This document shows positions 1 through 11,599 of a stretch of 64,000 bases of DNA, piece by piece (within the stretch, counting starts at the first letter, position 1; every line of letters starts with the position of its first letter). Source of the stretch: Branchinecta lynchi (lineage: Eukaryota; Arthropoda; Branchiopoda; Anostraca; Branchinectidae); contig JAKZAP010000009.1 of assembly GCA_023053575.1 (NCBI GenBank), positions 23,045,869 to 23,109,868 on the forward strand, written 5' to 3'. The position numbers and the translations under genes are program-made. The notes under the pieces were generated by a model, which was not told where the DNA came from, ran no database searches, and saw only the letters and a program-made list of their open reading frames with translations.

Positions 1-149
1 GCAATAAACGAATCTTACTTCTAATTCGATTCAGGCCTGGCAGAGCAGCTTCCCAACCGATTCCGGTAATACAACCGGTCACATGCTCACCTGCTCGGTA
101 TCAGCGTACCCTTGTACCTTCGTGCCCTCATTCGTGAGCCAGCTCAATT

Positions 150-590
150 CTTAAAGTTTAACTGAAAAGGGCAGAAATGTGACAGTCTTGTTACCCCTCG
201 TCTATTCACTTAAAGAGGCTTGAAGACTCGATGAAAATGCGTTACTTCATTGCTCCGCTATTTAAGAATAATCAATTTTCAAATAGTGAAATTTCCCTAT
301 CACTACCCATGTCGTATGCTTGACGAAAAAGATTTTTGAAACTTTTTTGTTCAGGCACTAAGCAGTCTTCACCAAGCTTATCACCGCCCACTAAAAAGCC
401 GCGTTTGTGTTCAGATTCAGATATTCCGCGTCATAGTAGAATTTGCGCTGTGGGGACAGCCGTGGATATTCTGGACCTCACTACTAGAGCAGATAGTGGA
501 AAATAAAAAATCTCTTAGCAGAATCTAAATAACTCAGTGTATTCAACTAAATGATACAAATATAAGTTTGCTTTTCAGTTAAACTTTAAG
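150..590. mobile_element. MITE with CTTAAAGTTTAACTGAAAAG inverted ends
   Basis: The two ends are near-perfect inverted copies of CTTAAAGTTTAACTGAAAAG (20 bp). The element is about 440 bp with no ORF. Relatives: 54089-54815 (internally duplicated), a fragment at about 35712-35835, and diverged copies at about 3660-4033 and 19420-19770. Confidence 0.75.
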
Positions 591-1231
591 CAGTTTCAAC
601 AACTGCCAGTATGTAATATACGTCTAAAATTTTCGTTTGTTCTTTAAATTTTTACTAGCTTTTATTGATGTCTGAGAATCTTGTTTTGTTGTATTTATTC
701 ACTTTACGTTTGACTTCATTTTATCTTGATATAGTTATTTTTGTTGACAAAAAAACGATAATTCGGCTAGTCCGTGGATAATTTGAAAATATATTGAATT
801 GAACTGAACATCACATTTTGTTACATCCCTCAGTAATTGACGTGTTCCTATGATTCACATACCTCGTCTTTCTGTGCCTTTCTCTGTCTTATCACCGAAT
901 ATTCAGATCTATCCATGGAAAAATGTGTTTCTCTTTCACTGACAGAATGTGTTTAGCTTTTTCAGAACATGTGACAAATAATTTGCCGTGAGATAACAGA
1001 GAGGCTGGCGAGAGGTGCGACTTGGAGTGCGAAATGCTTTCAGCAGATTTGTTTCTGCAAATACTGTTGCGGCTTTTAGAGTTCAAGTGAACAACCAACT
1101 TATTTCTGTGGCGTTTAGCCAAAAGGGGATACGTCACCTTTTTCCAATTTTCCAGGAGAGCAAATTTAGTGTTAAACTGTTTCCATCAAATCAGTAAACT
1201 GCGAGGTGAAAAATGGGAGATACCTACTTAG

Positions 1232-1410
1232 CAAGGCCGTACCCAGGGGGGGGGGGGGTACGGGTTGACCCCCCCCCCTCCCGAAACACACAAAAATAAT
1301 GATTTGTATAGGCTTTTCCCTCTGATCTATGTGTTTTTTGTACTTTTTGTCCGACCAGCAGGCAATAGCCCCTCCCCCCCCCCCGAAATAAATTCCTGGA
1401 TACGGACCTG
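1232..1410. mobile_element. hAT-type MITE copy 1
   Basis: Inverted ends CAAGGCCGTACCCAGG / CCTGGATACGGACCTG are flanked by the perfect 8-bp duplication CTACTTAG (1224-1231 and 1411-1418). Poly-G and poly-C tracts lie just inside the ends. An 8-bp target duplication is diagnostic of hAT transposition. Confidence 0.85.
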
Positions 1411-1756
1411 CTACTTAGCTTGGTTTTTCATGACGAATCGAACGAACTTACTCAAATCTGCTCAGATGAAAGGATTTAGAAGATACGGGACTAATCCCAT
1501 TTTGGCATATTGCTTTTTTTTTTTTTTTCAATCAATCAAGTTTAATCCGAACAGCTAAAAGCTAGTAAAGGAATAAAAACTTTTCTGAGGTTCCTGAGGC
1601 AGTTGTCTTATCTCAGCCAAAACTGGACGATTAGACCAAATTGTAGATCTTGAGGAGAGAAATCGATTGTTTTTTGTAACTTATTTTCGCCGAAAAGGTG
1701 ACCTATCCCCTTAAACGCCACAGATTTGTGTATCATTTAACTGGATACACCGCATT

Positions 1757-2690
1757 TTTTGGGATCCCAAAACACAAGTGGAGGGATACCTATGACATCG
1801 CAAAAGTTGTCCGACCGTCTGTTTGTTAGCACGATAAGTCTCGAAGGGGTTGAGATATTTTGATCAAACTTGGCATGAGGATTCTTTAGGTCAAAGTGCA
1901 GGTCAAGTTCGAAGATGGGCTATGGCCCAACATTTAGGGGTGGGGGAGGGGTTTGAAATTAATGGGGACAAAATATTTTTTAAAAGCTAATGAAATAGTC
2001 GAATTAGGGGTAAGGAGACATTTCTCGAAGATTTCTCGCCGGACAAATAGTTCACCCGGAATCCGGCGATAATCGGAAAATTTGTGAGAAGTAAAAGTTT
2101 AATCTGAAGTTGATTAGAGGTTCAGTTTAGGGGCAAGGAGACGTGCTGAGTCCGAATATGAAAATTATTTCTAGCCGGACAATTAGTTCGGCCGGAATCC
2201 GGAGACTTTGTTTAAAGTAAAAGTCTTCTTTAAATTTGATAAGATGTTCGATTTGCGGGTAAGAAGACATGCTGAATTCGTATATGACAATCATTTTCTC
2301 ACCGACATATAGATCTCTCGGAATCCGGCTGAAACCGGAAAATTTGTGAAAAGTAAAAGTTTAATCAGAAGTTGATTAGAGGTTCAGTTTAGGGGCAAGG
2401 AGACGTGCTGAGTCCGAATATGAAAATTATTTCTAGCCGGACAATTAGTTCGGCCGGAATCCGGAGACTTTGTTTAAAGTAAAAGTCTTCTTTAAATTTG
2501 ATAAGATGTTCGATACAGGATGATGTATATGACAATCATTTTCTCACCGACATATAGATCTCTCGGAATCCGGCTGAAACCGGAAAATTTGTTGAAAGTA
2601 AAAGTTTAATCTGAAGATTAAACAAAACGATTAGAGGTTGGATGTAGGGGCAAGGAGACATGCTGAATTCGTTTTTGAGCTTTAATTTTT
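1757..2690. repeat. GGATCCCAAAA repeat with ~250-bp internal tandem units
   Basis: Opens TTTGGGATCCCAAAAC and continues GTGGAGGGATACCTATGACA. From about 2040 a unit with GTGAAAAGTAAAAGTTTAAT and GGCAAGGAGACGTGCTGA recurs with offsets of about 262 and 245 bp. The same opening is at 63669, and related sequence is at 8200-8370. Confidence 0.7.
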
Positions 2691-4223
2691 TGCCAGAAAA
2701 GCAGTTTGTCCGGGATCCGGCCGAAATAAAAAATTGGCCAGAAGTAAGGAGGGAAAGATATACGACGTACGGTAGGCTATAGAGTAAACCATATGCTGAA
2801 TCCATATCTGAATATTTGACGGACGCAAAATGGATATCTGAATACATCTGAACTTGGTGAAATTCATCTGGCGTGTCCGTTTTCCACTGTCAAATACGAA
2901 CTTGGTCTTTCTCAACTATTTACCATTGGCCTTAATCTGTTCCTAATTTTAAATGTAAAAATGTTTGAGAGGTCGGTTCAAGACCGAATTCTCTGGAGCG
3001 AATATTGAAATTTTGGGATTCCATCGAAACCTTTGATCTTGTTTAATTGTGCTAAAGCACAATGGACACTTCTAATGCTTTACTTTTTATTAAATGCTTC
3101 ACAAATGAACATTTCCGACTTCCTTTCGAAGGCACTACGAAAATCGGCCGTTTCCTTGTTATCCTTGTCTTTACCTCTCTGGCGTTTTGACGCTCCAAAT
3201 CTTAGGAGCTGGGATATCGTGGCAGGAAATTCAAAAACTCCCAGCAATGCTTGATAGAAAAGGATATATTTGAGATGTCACCAAAGTCACGCCGCAGATG
3301 CAGTTTACCTGAATGTTCTAGTGTTTCATCAGAAGTTCCGTGGCTAAAAGTGCCTATTACAAGTTTTTCTTTGTGGAATAGTGTTGTGAAGCTTGATTAA
3401 CTTGCTTTACAAAATGTACCAGAATATGCAATAAGCTTATACAAATAATATAGCTACAAAAATGATTAAAAAACAAATAGCCTATTCAAATCTGTATTAT
3501 ACAAGCTGATTTATGCGTAAAATAAAAATCTACTAAGTATTATAAGAAACGTCACTTTTATCTTTGTCCAAGCTAGTAAACTGAGCATGTACTGGCCCAA
3601 CAAAGTAAGCATTGTTCCTAGGCTGTTACAGAGTGGGATTGAGGTAGTTTGATGTGCCCATTGAACTTTGAAGTTTTTTTTTTATTTATCACTATTTGCT
3701 CTAGGACTACAGTCGTCCTCACAACAAAAATTTCTACTATGACGCAGAAAACTGAATCTTCATTATATACGCGGCGTTTCAGTGGCCATTGGTCAGCTTA
3801 CGGAAGGTAGCTCACTGCGTGAAAACTTACTTTTTGCAAATCGTTTTTGTCGAGCATACAACACAGATACAAGCACATAGAGCGTACAAATCAGACAAGG
3901 AAATTCCAGTATTGGAAAATTGATTAGTCGTGAACAGCGGCGCAGCGAATTAACGCCTCCGGGTTTTCAAGCTTCTTTCAGTCAATAAGTGAACTAGACT
4001 GTCCTATCTAAGACCTTTCAGTTAAACTTTAAAGCACAAGTCGCAGCAGATAGAGTTTCTAGTCCATTACATACTACCCTATGTGCGATTTACAAGAATT
4101 GTTTACAATCCTTCATTTGGTGGGTCGTTTCATAGAGATGGGTTCTGATATGACTTGACAAGGGAGGTATTTGGGCATAAAATGATGGAAATGGAGGATT
4201 TGGTAAGAGATAACATGGTATCT

Positions 4224-4506
4224 CCCGATAAAAAATTTGTAGCTTGCGTAGTTGTATGATAGTTGAACGAAAAACTTGCATATATTGATATGTAATAGTA
4301 AAGAATGCTATCATTTAATGTGCACCAGACTGGGCCAATCTTAGGCAGTAGTATCCAGTGGTATCCTGTCTTGCTAATAGTACCATGCAGGGGAGTGCAG
4401 TAATACGGTAGCCCTGACATGGACGCATGTAGTAGCATCCGTTCGTACTGTATCTTACTTTTTCGTGCAACTTCACACTACTATTTTGAGAAAAAATTTT
4501 ATCGGG
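4224..4506. mobile_element. CCCGAT-ended MITE, copy 1
   Basis: Ends CCCGATAAAAAATT / AATTTTATCGGG. The interior holds TAGTAGCATCC-like subrepeats. Relatives are at 28583-28845 and 47082-47315. Confidence 0.7.
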
Positions 4507-4515
4507 CTCTTATTT

Positions 4516-4868
4516 TACAGATACCATGGTATATGACACCACGGTCCTAAGTCGTTTTCACAGTTATCGTTGTATCTGGTACCACGGTCAAAGGAGTTTT
4601 TGCAGTTATCGTGGCCTCTATCCAGTTACCGTTTTACCGTGGTATCTGGATAAGATATCTCACTTTCATGATCGCCAACACAAGAGCCTAGGATTTCCTC
4701 AAATCGGTGGGAAAGAAGTTTGGCACTTGTGATGCGAGTGGACATGTTTTTCTTTTGTGATGAGCGTAAATTCGGCAATTGCCGTTTTTACAAAGCAACC
4801 CTACCAGATACCACAGTAACTGCAGAAACGCCAAGATGCAGATCTAGTTAAAGTGATATCAGATACCA
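4516..4868. repeat. ACCACGGTAAC palindrome-rich repeat, copy 1
   Basis: Many direct and inverted copies of GATACCACGGTAAC-like words alternate with GTTTTTGCAGTTATCGTGG. Same family at about 17650-18034 and 46820-47410. Non-coding. Confidence 0.6.
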
Positions 4869-4869
4869 T

Positions 4870-5283
4870 AGGCGTATTCTCGCCGTTCCCCGAGGACTCC
4901 TCGGGGAATCGAAAAGAACGGCGAGAATAGAGGGAGTCACTCCACACGGACTCCGCGTACAGAAACAGCGAGAACACGGGGAATGCTTCCAAAATGGATT
5001 TTGTTCGAAAAATTAATTTGCAGTTGACGAAATTAGTCGGGATCCACTTTATTTTTGGTTTTGTTTATTCTGATTGTTTTTCATTAATTTTACATTGCAC
5101 CAACACCACCAACATTGATTCCCCTCCGAATCTGAAAAGGAGTCCTTATTGATGATGGTGATGATAATCGGAGCATTCGCCGTCCGTGGAGACTCGCGAG
5201 AATACGGGGAGTGAGTCCCCGGGACAAACAAAAACGCGGGGACTCCTCAAGTGGAGTCCTCGGGGAACGGCGAGAATACGCCT
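4870..5283. mobile_element. ~415-bp MITE with 31-bp perfect inverted ends, copy 1
   Basis: Both ends read AGGCGTATTCTCGCCGTTCC and on for 31 bp, identical in inverse. They are flanked by CAT at 4867-4869 and 5284-5286. No ORF of its own. A 3-bp duplication points to a PIF/Harbinger- or CACTA-like mover (inference). Confidence 0.82.
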
Positions 5284-6884
5284 CATATGTGCAAAACCCA
5301 ACTACTAGCTGCGTTCGTTGCACTCCGGGCTGTCTCTGGTGTTTAGTCACCAGTGTCCCGTTCTCTCCTTAAAACGCGTTTTTTTGGTTCACCTGTGAGT
5401 TGATGAAAACCGGCTAACTCCTCGCTGCAGCAGGGCTCACGAGCAGGTTCTGGTTAGTCCGCACCGGTGAGATAAAACCGGACACTGGTTAGTTCAAAAA
5501 CGGGTTATAAGACTGGCGAGAAGTCACCGGTGGATGCAAAAACGGCTTATAAGAAAAACCGGAGACCACCGGTGAGAACTCCCGTGACAAAGAACCCAAC
5601 TACTGTTTTATTTACACACATCTTCCTTCCTTCCTTCTATGATATAGTCTTTGGGGTCCACTGACCCTTCTAGACTTGTTCTTGCTGAAGCTTTAGCTTA
5701 TCTTGCTTAAAATCTGAAATCACCGCCAACAAAGAAAACGGCGTTTCAGCGAGTTTTAACTTGTAGGTCGAACTATTTCCGTGACAATCACTCACAAAGA
5801 GCGTGTTCCACTCTACTTACTGTAGTTACTACGCATGGCGTCACGAATCCTGGCTTTTTTCCGTCAAGGCTGGAACGATTCTTCTATTTTCCAGCGGAAT
5901 ATTATGCCAAGGGTGAATCCGACCAATCACGTTACAGAGATTCGTAGTACCATGCTTACTCCCCTCCCGAGCATGGTAAGCAAACAGTTATTACTAGTTA
6001 CTATTTCGAGGAGGCTGGAACGGTCAGCGTAGTAAGTTTTCACGAGGTTGGAGCCAAACTAGTAACTAATAGTTACTGTCGTTAGAAGGGTGGAACACCC
6101 TCCAAACCAAATATGTGGACCGCAAAGAGACCGAGGAAAAACGGCAGTAGTAAAAAAAATAATCATAGTTACTACTGACAGAAGGCTGGGACCCTTAGAT
6201 AAGGTATTAACCAAAGTTTAGCCTATTATCTACGACCCGTGACGTTTTCGTGACGTCACGAAGAAACAGGGAAATTCGATTAAATTAATGTTGCAGAATA
6301 TATATTTGTATCTATATTTAGAGCCGAGCGGCCAGCGAGGCGCCGGACGCGTTAGCACTTATAAAGCGTTCTAGGGACAATCCAATCCGTTGGTAAACGG
6401 AAACTATAGACTTTTCCTGTGACGTCCGACCCGTGTATAATCGGCTAAAGTTTAGTCAACACCTTAATCCTGTGCCAAGTGTACGTTAGTTATAAAGAGA
6501 GCCTTTCAAGTTTCGGTCTCCCTTCCACTGAGCAACGGAGGCACCATTTGACAACAAGTTTTGGACATAAATTGCTAAATTCTGAACTTGATAGATCTGG
6601 CCTGAGTATGTTGAGCAAAATAAAAACAGGCCCAACACGCGTACTCAGACCCACTCATACAAAAGTAATTTAACAAATTATCCCGCCAATGCAACTGAAA
6701 GATATGTTAACTCTTTTGTACCGTAGCCTACTTTGTTCGTTGTCTTAGTAGTGTTTATCTGCTATTTGTCATTGGCCATTTTATATCCCGGAAAGTGTTA
6801 GGTTGACTTACTTTTGCTGGCTATCTTTGCTATTTTGGTCAATAAACGATATATATATATAATAATAGAAGAATATTTGTTTAC

Positions 6885-7045
6885 CGTAGCCAGGTCTTTC
6901 TGGGTCAATCCAATGGCGTTACGACCCTGCTGGATGAGTTTCCCGACCTCGATTGGGACTTTGTCGTGTTTCAACTCCTCCGTTTCCCTGTCAAGCTTGG
7001 CCGTGTTCAAGGTTGTGGGTGGGTGCTTATTGCTTGCACCGCCAT
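6885..7045 (-). CDS. MBF1: MBF1 coding exon 3 (core and first half of HTH)
   Basis: This 161-nt exon begins after ACATAG and encodes [47 protein letters not shown] and QKDLAT, ending at GTAAAC. The segment is almost invariant in animals. The intron interrupts the HTH after QKDLAT, so the next exon must begin with the recognition-helix region. The usual Lys of TT-K-NTAKL is Leu here. An open reading frame of 70 codons that runs on to 6798 is read-through into the intron. Confidence 0.95.
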
Positions 7046-8994
7046 CTATGTAAAATAAATCATAGTCAATTCATCAGCAGGTCTACAGTATAGTAGAGGT
7101 ATGCTTCATTTAGCGTTAGTTAACTTTAAAGACGGTGCAACACGGATATGTCAGCTACATTTACGGAGCTATATTTGGCCCTTCTTGGCAAGGGTCCTCT
7201 TCAGGCTCATATATATCTTCAGGCAAATGTAGTTCAGACAAAATGTAGCTGACGTATCCGTTTTGCACCGTCAAATATGATTCGCAATCAGCTTGGGCTG
7301 AAGGAATATTTATACCTTTAAAGAGTTTTAGGTTGGGTAACCAGGGTTACCAGTTGGTAGGCCAAATACTGGAATATCCTGTTCAATATTTTTATTTTTT
7401 GTTTATATATAGTCGTTTATGTATAGTATTGTATTTATTTTTTTTTCCCTTTTTTGTTCCCAATATAATTATGCTAAGTGATTAAATTATTGAGTCCTTC
7501 CACAAATAAATCTGTATAGATTTTCACGTGGCAGGTCTGCTATGATATTTAATTTTTTTTTGTAGAATTCCATTTGTATTAAAAATATGTCTCCCTCTCT
7601 CTCAAGGCCCAAGAGGCTGACAACGAAGCCAGTTTTCGCAACTGTGAAATTAATGATGTTCGCAAATAATCGTATGCCTTCATTTTACGAACTAACCGTA
7701 GGGCAGTATTGATCCTAAAAGGCCACCTTCTCAGGTATGATAATAACCTATAACGGGAAGACCCTCTCGGGCACGCAAGTTCCTCCTGTCGAACGTTAAA
7801 TAACGTTTACTGTGAAGGCAATGACTATTTACAAATCTAAAAGCCAGGTAACCCTATAATTTTATAATTATTATATTTATTTCAAAATATAGCCAACTGG
7901 GGCTGCTACATAACAACTCATTTCATATACACTAAAAGAGAGAGAGAAAAATTCTCTCCGGCGCCACCGAATTTCGATTTGGCACTGCTTCGGGGACTAC
8001 GTGGGTGGCAAAACTGAGATGTTGGGTTTGATAAGATTGTGCTGGTAGGCTGAAAAAAAAAATTTCTTATAACTTACATTTTGTCTGAGTATCGATGGAA
8101 GCTCCTGCTCTTCTAGCTGCGTTGACAACCTAGAAAAGATAAGGCTAGTCAGGCCACAGATTTGCATCTCCTCTTTGAGGTACTTGAAACTAAACTGTAA
8201 AAGGACAAGTATTCACAAATGGGTCGGAATGGACTTAAGAATGAACTTCTACCCAATTTCCGACTTTGGCCGGATTCCGAGAGAACTACTTGTCCTGTGA
8301 GAAAACAAGTTTGCATGCTGAATCCAGAAATGGATTCAGCATGTCCGTTTACCTCTACATCGACCACCTCATCAACCCCTGTACTTGTACCTAAATAATC
8401 CTCATACCAAGCTTGAACACAATATCCTAACCCCTTAGTGTTATCATGCTGGCAGCCAGACAGGCAGATGGAAAAACTTTACTAAGTCATAGTTATCCCA
8501 TCACTATCGCTTGTAATCCCAATAATTATAGAACAATTAGAAGGGGCTGCCCTTAAATTAGAAGAGCTGCCCCTAGATAAATGAATTGTTTGTCTTATTA
8601 GTCACAATTGAAAGGCATTTCTGGGGATGTTAAGGCTGCAAGTCCACATTTAGGCTGGTAAAAGTACCAGTTTAGGCTGCCAAGTCCAGGTTGAAGCTGG
8701 CAAGCCCAGGTTAAGGCTGGTAAGTGTGGGTAGAGGTTGATAGGCTCAGGTTAAGACAGGCAAGTCTAGGTTATGGTTGGTGCAATAAGACTGGAAGTCT
8801 GGTCTAAGCCTTCTTTTGACCACTTTTGGCATATTCTTCATAAGCTGGGGTGCCAAACACAGCCCCTCAACTAGATCTTCTGAAAAAAAACTACTAATTT
8901 TGGAGTAAAAAAAAAAACTTACCTTTTCTGAAGTTGATGATGATCCCTTGGGAAGCCTTTTGTGGATAACAGTGACTGAATCCCAATCTGCCAT
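6885..8994 (-). CDS. MBF1: MBF1 / EDF1 transcriptional coactivator, N-terminal part (3 exons, gene incomplete)
   Basis: Multiprotein bridging factor 1 is a small conserved coactivator that links sequence-specific activators to TBP and also acts in translation quality control. Three exons join in frame: 8923-8994 (24 codons, starts [17 protein letters not shown]), 8078-8129 ([17 protein letters not shown] plus one base) and 6885-7045 (53 codons, containing [18 protein letters not shown] and [20 protein letters not shown]). Phases are 0, then 1, and the split codon T|AT gives the Tyr of the family motif TKYG. The start matches the M-x-DWDSVTV start of animal MBF1. The exons cover the MBF1 N-terminal domain and the first helices of the Cro/C1-type HTH. 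The family is about 145 residues long and 95 are accounted for here. The rest (family motif DYE-x-GR-x-IPNN and the basic C-terminus) was not found between 1 and 6884, so it is probably off the left edge. Confidence 0.93.
7046..8077 (-). other. MBF1: MBF1 intron 2
   Basis: Contains at about 7120-7330 an inverted-repeat element (GCAAGGGTCCTCTTCAGG, then CAGCTGACGTATCCG-like ends) related to 20120-20290, 48180-48290 and 55860-55920. No coding potential. Confidence 0.6.
8078..8129 (-). CDS. MBF1: MBF1 coding exon 2
   Basis: This 52-nt exon is bounded by a TTTTCTAG acceptor (AG at 8130-8131) and a GTAAGT donor. It encodes [17 protein letters not shown] plus the first base of a Tyr codon. It corresponds to the NxARRxG...DTQxKYG segment of MBF1. 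It is too short for ordinary ORF filters and was found by looking for the expected middle exon. Confidence 0.93.
8130..8922 (-). other. MBF1: MBF1 intron 1
   Basis: Holds a minus-oriented piece of the GGATCCC family (8200-8370) and, at 8620-8770, a run of short direct repeats of AAGTCCAGGTTAAGGCTGG type with a period of about 23-30 bp. Confidence 0.6.
8923..8994 (-). CDS. MBF1: MBF1 coding exon 1 (start codon)
   Basis: ATG is at 8992-8994 on the minus strand. The exon encodes 24 residues, [17 protein letters not shown] followed by SSSTSEK, and ends at a strong GTAAGT donor at 8917-8922, phase 0. The peptide matches the animal MBF1 N-terminus. A pyrimidine-rich CAG about 40 bases upstream could be the acceptor of a 5'UTR exon, so the transcription start is not fixed. 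Confidence 0.93.
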
Positions 8995-10740
8995 CTTTAT
9001 AATTAAGTTATCTCACTTAAACAGCTGAAAAAGAGTTGTTTGTCATCAAACTGAACATCAAGTTTAACACATGTGCTCTTCTACAGTATTTTCTGTCCTT
9101 TCAGCAGTGCTCCCCACCAGACCTTAGCAAAGCTAACTTGTGAATTATTACCATAATAGAATAATTGAACAATAATTAAGGTTCATTCATTTTAGTGGGT
9201 AGTATCCCCCCTTTAGTTTAGCTAGCAACACCTCTGCTTGAGACTGCATTTCTGGTCATTTAAATGATCCAATTGGTAGCTTCATCTTTCTGGAAGATGC
9301 AATAACATGATAATTCTTGTTGGTTAAGAAGTATTGCATGATGGTGACAAGAGGTAATCAACCCCGGAAAACACCAGATAATGGTCCATACTCCTTTTCA
9401 TTATGTGGTTCGATGAACATGAACTTGGTACCTTATGTGTTACGGCATGCATGTTGTGCGACGATAATGCTGGCATGCCTATGCTTTGTGCTTGTACCTG
9501 ATTTCAGTTGCTATACTATGATTTTGTTACAGGTGCATCGGCTAATAAACTAATCATTTGATAAAACGCTACATAGTGGGAGAAGATGGAATGGTACCTA
9601 ACCCTGACCTACTCCAATGAATTCTCATTGGTTGACTTCTGAGCTTCAGTCAAATCATCAATAGTTGATTGGGTTAGAGTATCCAGCGTTTGGTATACTG
9701 TGTCAGCATCAGACATGAGTGGATGCCAAACGCTAGATATAACGTACCCATCGTTTGGCATATGGTACCCAAAATAAATTGTGAGTTATTTGTTTAGAAG
9801 GAATGTAAGGGACATGAAGAAACAATAAATATATAAAATATCAAGTGACTTAGTCTGCAGATGATCCACAGACACCAATACTTATGTGTTCTCCTTTTCT
9901 TTCATAGGGATATTCTCAAGAAGCAGAAATACTGAAGTAAACTAATAGTTGGGTTTTTTGTCTCTGTCCTGTTCGCTGTTTTCTCTCTGTTTTATGTTTT
10001 TTCCTGTTTTTGTCAAAACACGGAACACACTGTTTCTCATTTTCCCATTTTGGTACGCTGTTCCACTGTCTGTTTCGCAAACACGGAATGTTCAGATAGA
10101 AAATTGCAGAGTGATTCACAGACAGAAAAGAAATATAAGAAGTGAATAAGTTATAAGAAGTGAATATAGATCTGAACTGATGAGGTAGCCTATATTTATA
10201 ATTAAAAAAAATAGGCTATTGACAATACAAATAATGGTATTGTCAACATAAAGTTGTATCGAAGACACCAAAAATCACATATACAAAGTCTTGCGTTGCA
10301 GCTAGCGAGAAGATACTGAAGACAATCACAGCAGTAATTAAAAGGTACTGGTAGTTTGGTTCAGCAAGTGTAAGAAATCAGGGCCGGGCGTACAGAAAAA
10401 TATTCTGATCCTGTCTATCCAGGGCCCTCTACCAAGCCTCTACTGCAGAAAAAGCAGCCTAATGAAAGAACCAAATTGTAAGTCTTTCGGCAGATATCAA
10501 CTGAAATAACTCAATGAAATGACAGCAAACTCACAGACGATTGTCACTGAAATGATACAAAAAACTTACTTAACAGTGTATGGAGTATGCAGGCTTTTCG
10601 CAACTTTTTCTTCTTCTTCTTCTGCTACATAGATATTTTGATATTTTTTTTTTTTGACGTCCCCAATCCCCATGTCCTATAGAGAGATTGCCCCATACTC
10701 GACGAAAACGGACGGGATCGTAACGAAAAAATTTGACATT

Positions 10741-11315
10741 AGGAAGTAAATGACTTTCAACTTTGAAATTAAATTATCGACGTTTTATCATCCTTCTGAG
10801 CCAGGAACTTGCTGGAAATATTAATTGGGCTATTCCTTAACCGTATATTTCTACTCTTGGAAAAGAGTTTCCATGGAAGTAAGAGTTTGAAGGCGTCAAA
10901 GTTTGTAAACCAACACGGAGTCTCGTCCTAGTGGTCAACCATGACACTTTTTTTCAAATCCGCGTCATCGTCGACCAATAGGGTTCGAGCCTACGTTTTT
11001 GTGTTCGACTTTTACTGCCATCTTGTGGAAATGTTTTCTGATGCTACACTGCCTGATTTTGCGGAGGTAGTTCGCAGGAGCCGGTCGGAATCCATTAGGC
11101 GTCGGTTTGTACATTATTGCGGTAATAGTCTTATCGAGGGAGTGAGTACCCCATTTAAGCAGTTATCATTACCCATCTGGGATAAGATCAATTCCGATCT
11201 TTTTCGTTTCCCAGGTGGGTAGGTGATATTCGTTCTGTTATTGTTATTGTTTTGTTTGTATTTCTGTATTAGGCTAATCAATATGGCCGGATTAAAAAGT
11301 ATGTATGTATGTATG
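10741..11315 (+). mobile_element. Possible retroelement 3' relic with TATG tail
   Basis: A 93-codon open stretch (10941-11222) ends shortly before AAAAAGTATGTATGTATG. A short tandem tail after a C-terminal ORF is typical of some non-LTR elements. The translated part (DFAEVVRRSRSESIRRRFVH) could be an ORF2 end but has no decisive motif. The upstream part is related to 37690-37800. Confidence 0.4.
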
Positions 11316-11599
11316 TAAAGTTTGGTCTATCATTGAAAATACCGTAAACAAAATAGGTGAACAAACTAGTAAAAGTCGGAAACCCCTCACCGCCGAAGCA
11401 AGTCTCTGACATGTCTCACGATACACTTGATGACTGTCTCTCCCTTCCGATGCAGAATTTGATGGGATTTGAATTGAGTTTGAGTCGTTACGGACACGTT
11501 TACTCCTTCTTCCTGAGAATCACTGGAGTGTTTTGGACTTAGTCATATCAAGGTCATATAGAGTATTATGTTCAGCCTATTCTTTGTTTGAGTATGTAT

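Larger units (their letters stand above)
591..6884. other. Left region without recognised genes
   Basis: Apart from the elements listed separately (1232-1410, 1757-2690, 4224-5283), it holds a retroelement-like tail at about 1525-1580 (AATCAATCAAGTTTAATCCG) and a GTAACTA-rich inverted repeat at about 5740-6200 related to 14285-14420 and 59310-59430. Translations were checked for the missing MBF1 C-terminal exon and none was found. Confidence 0.6.

Noticed and set aside
6798..6884. Extension of MBF1 exon 3 to a stop at 6798
   Set aside because: The added residues ([15 protein letters not shown]) leave the family sequence exactly at a GT splice donor, so this is intron read-through.
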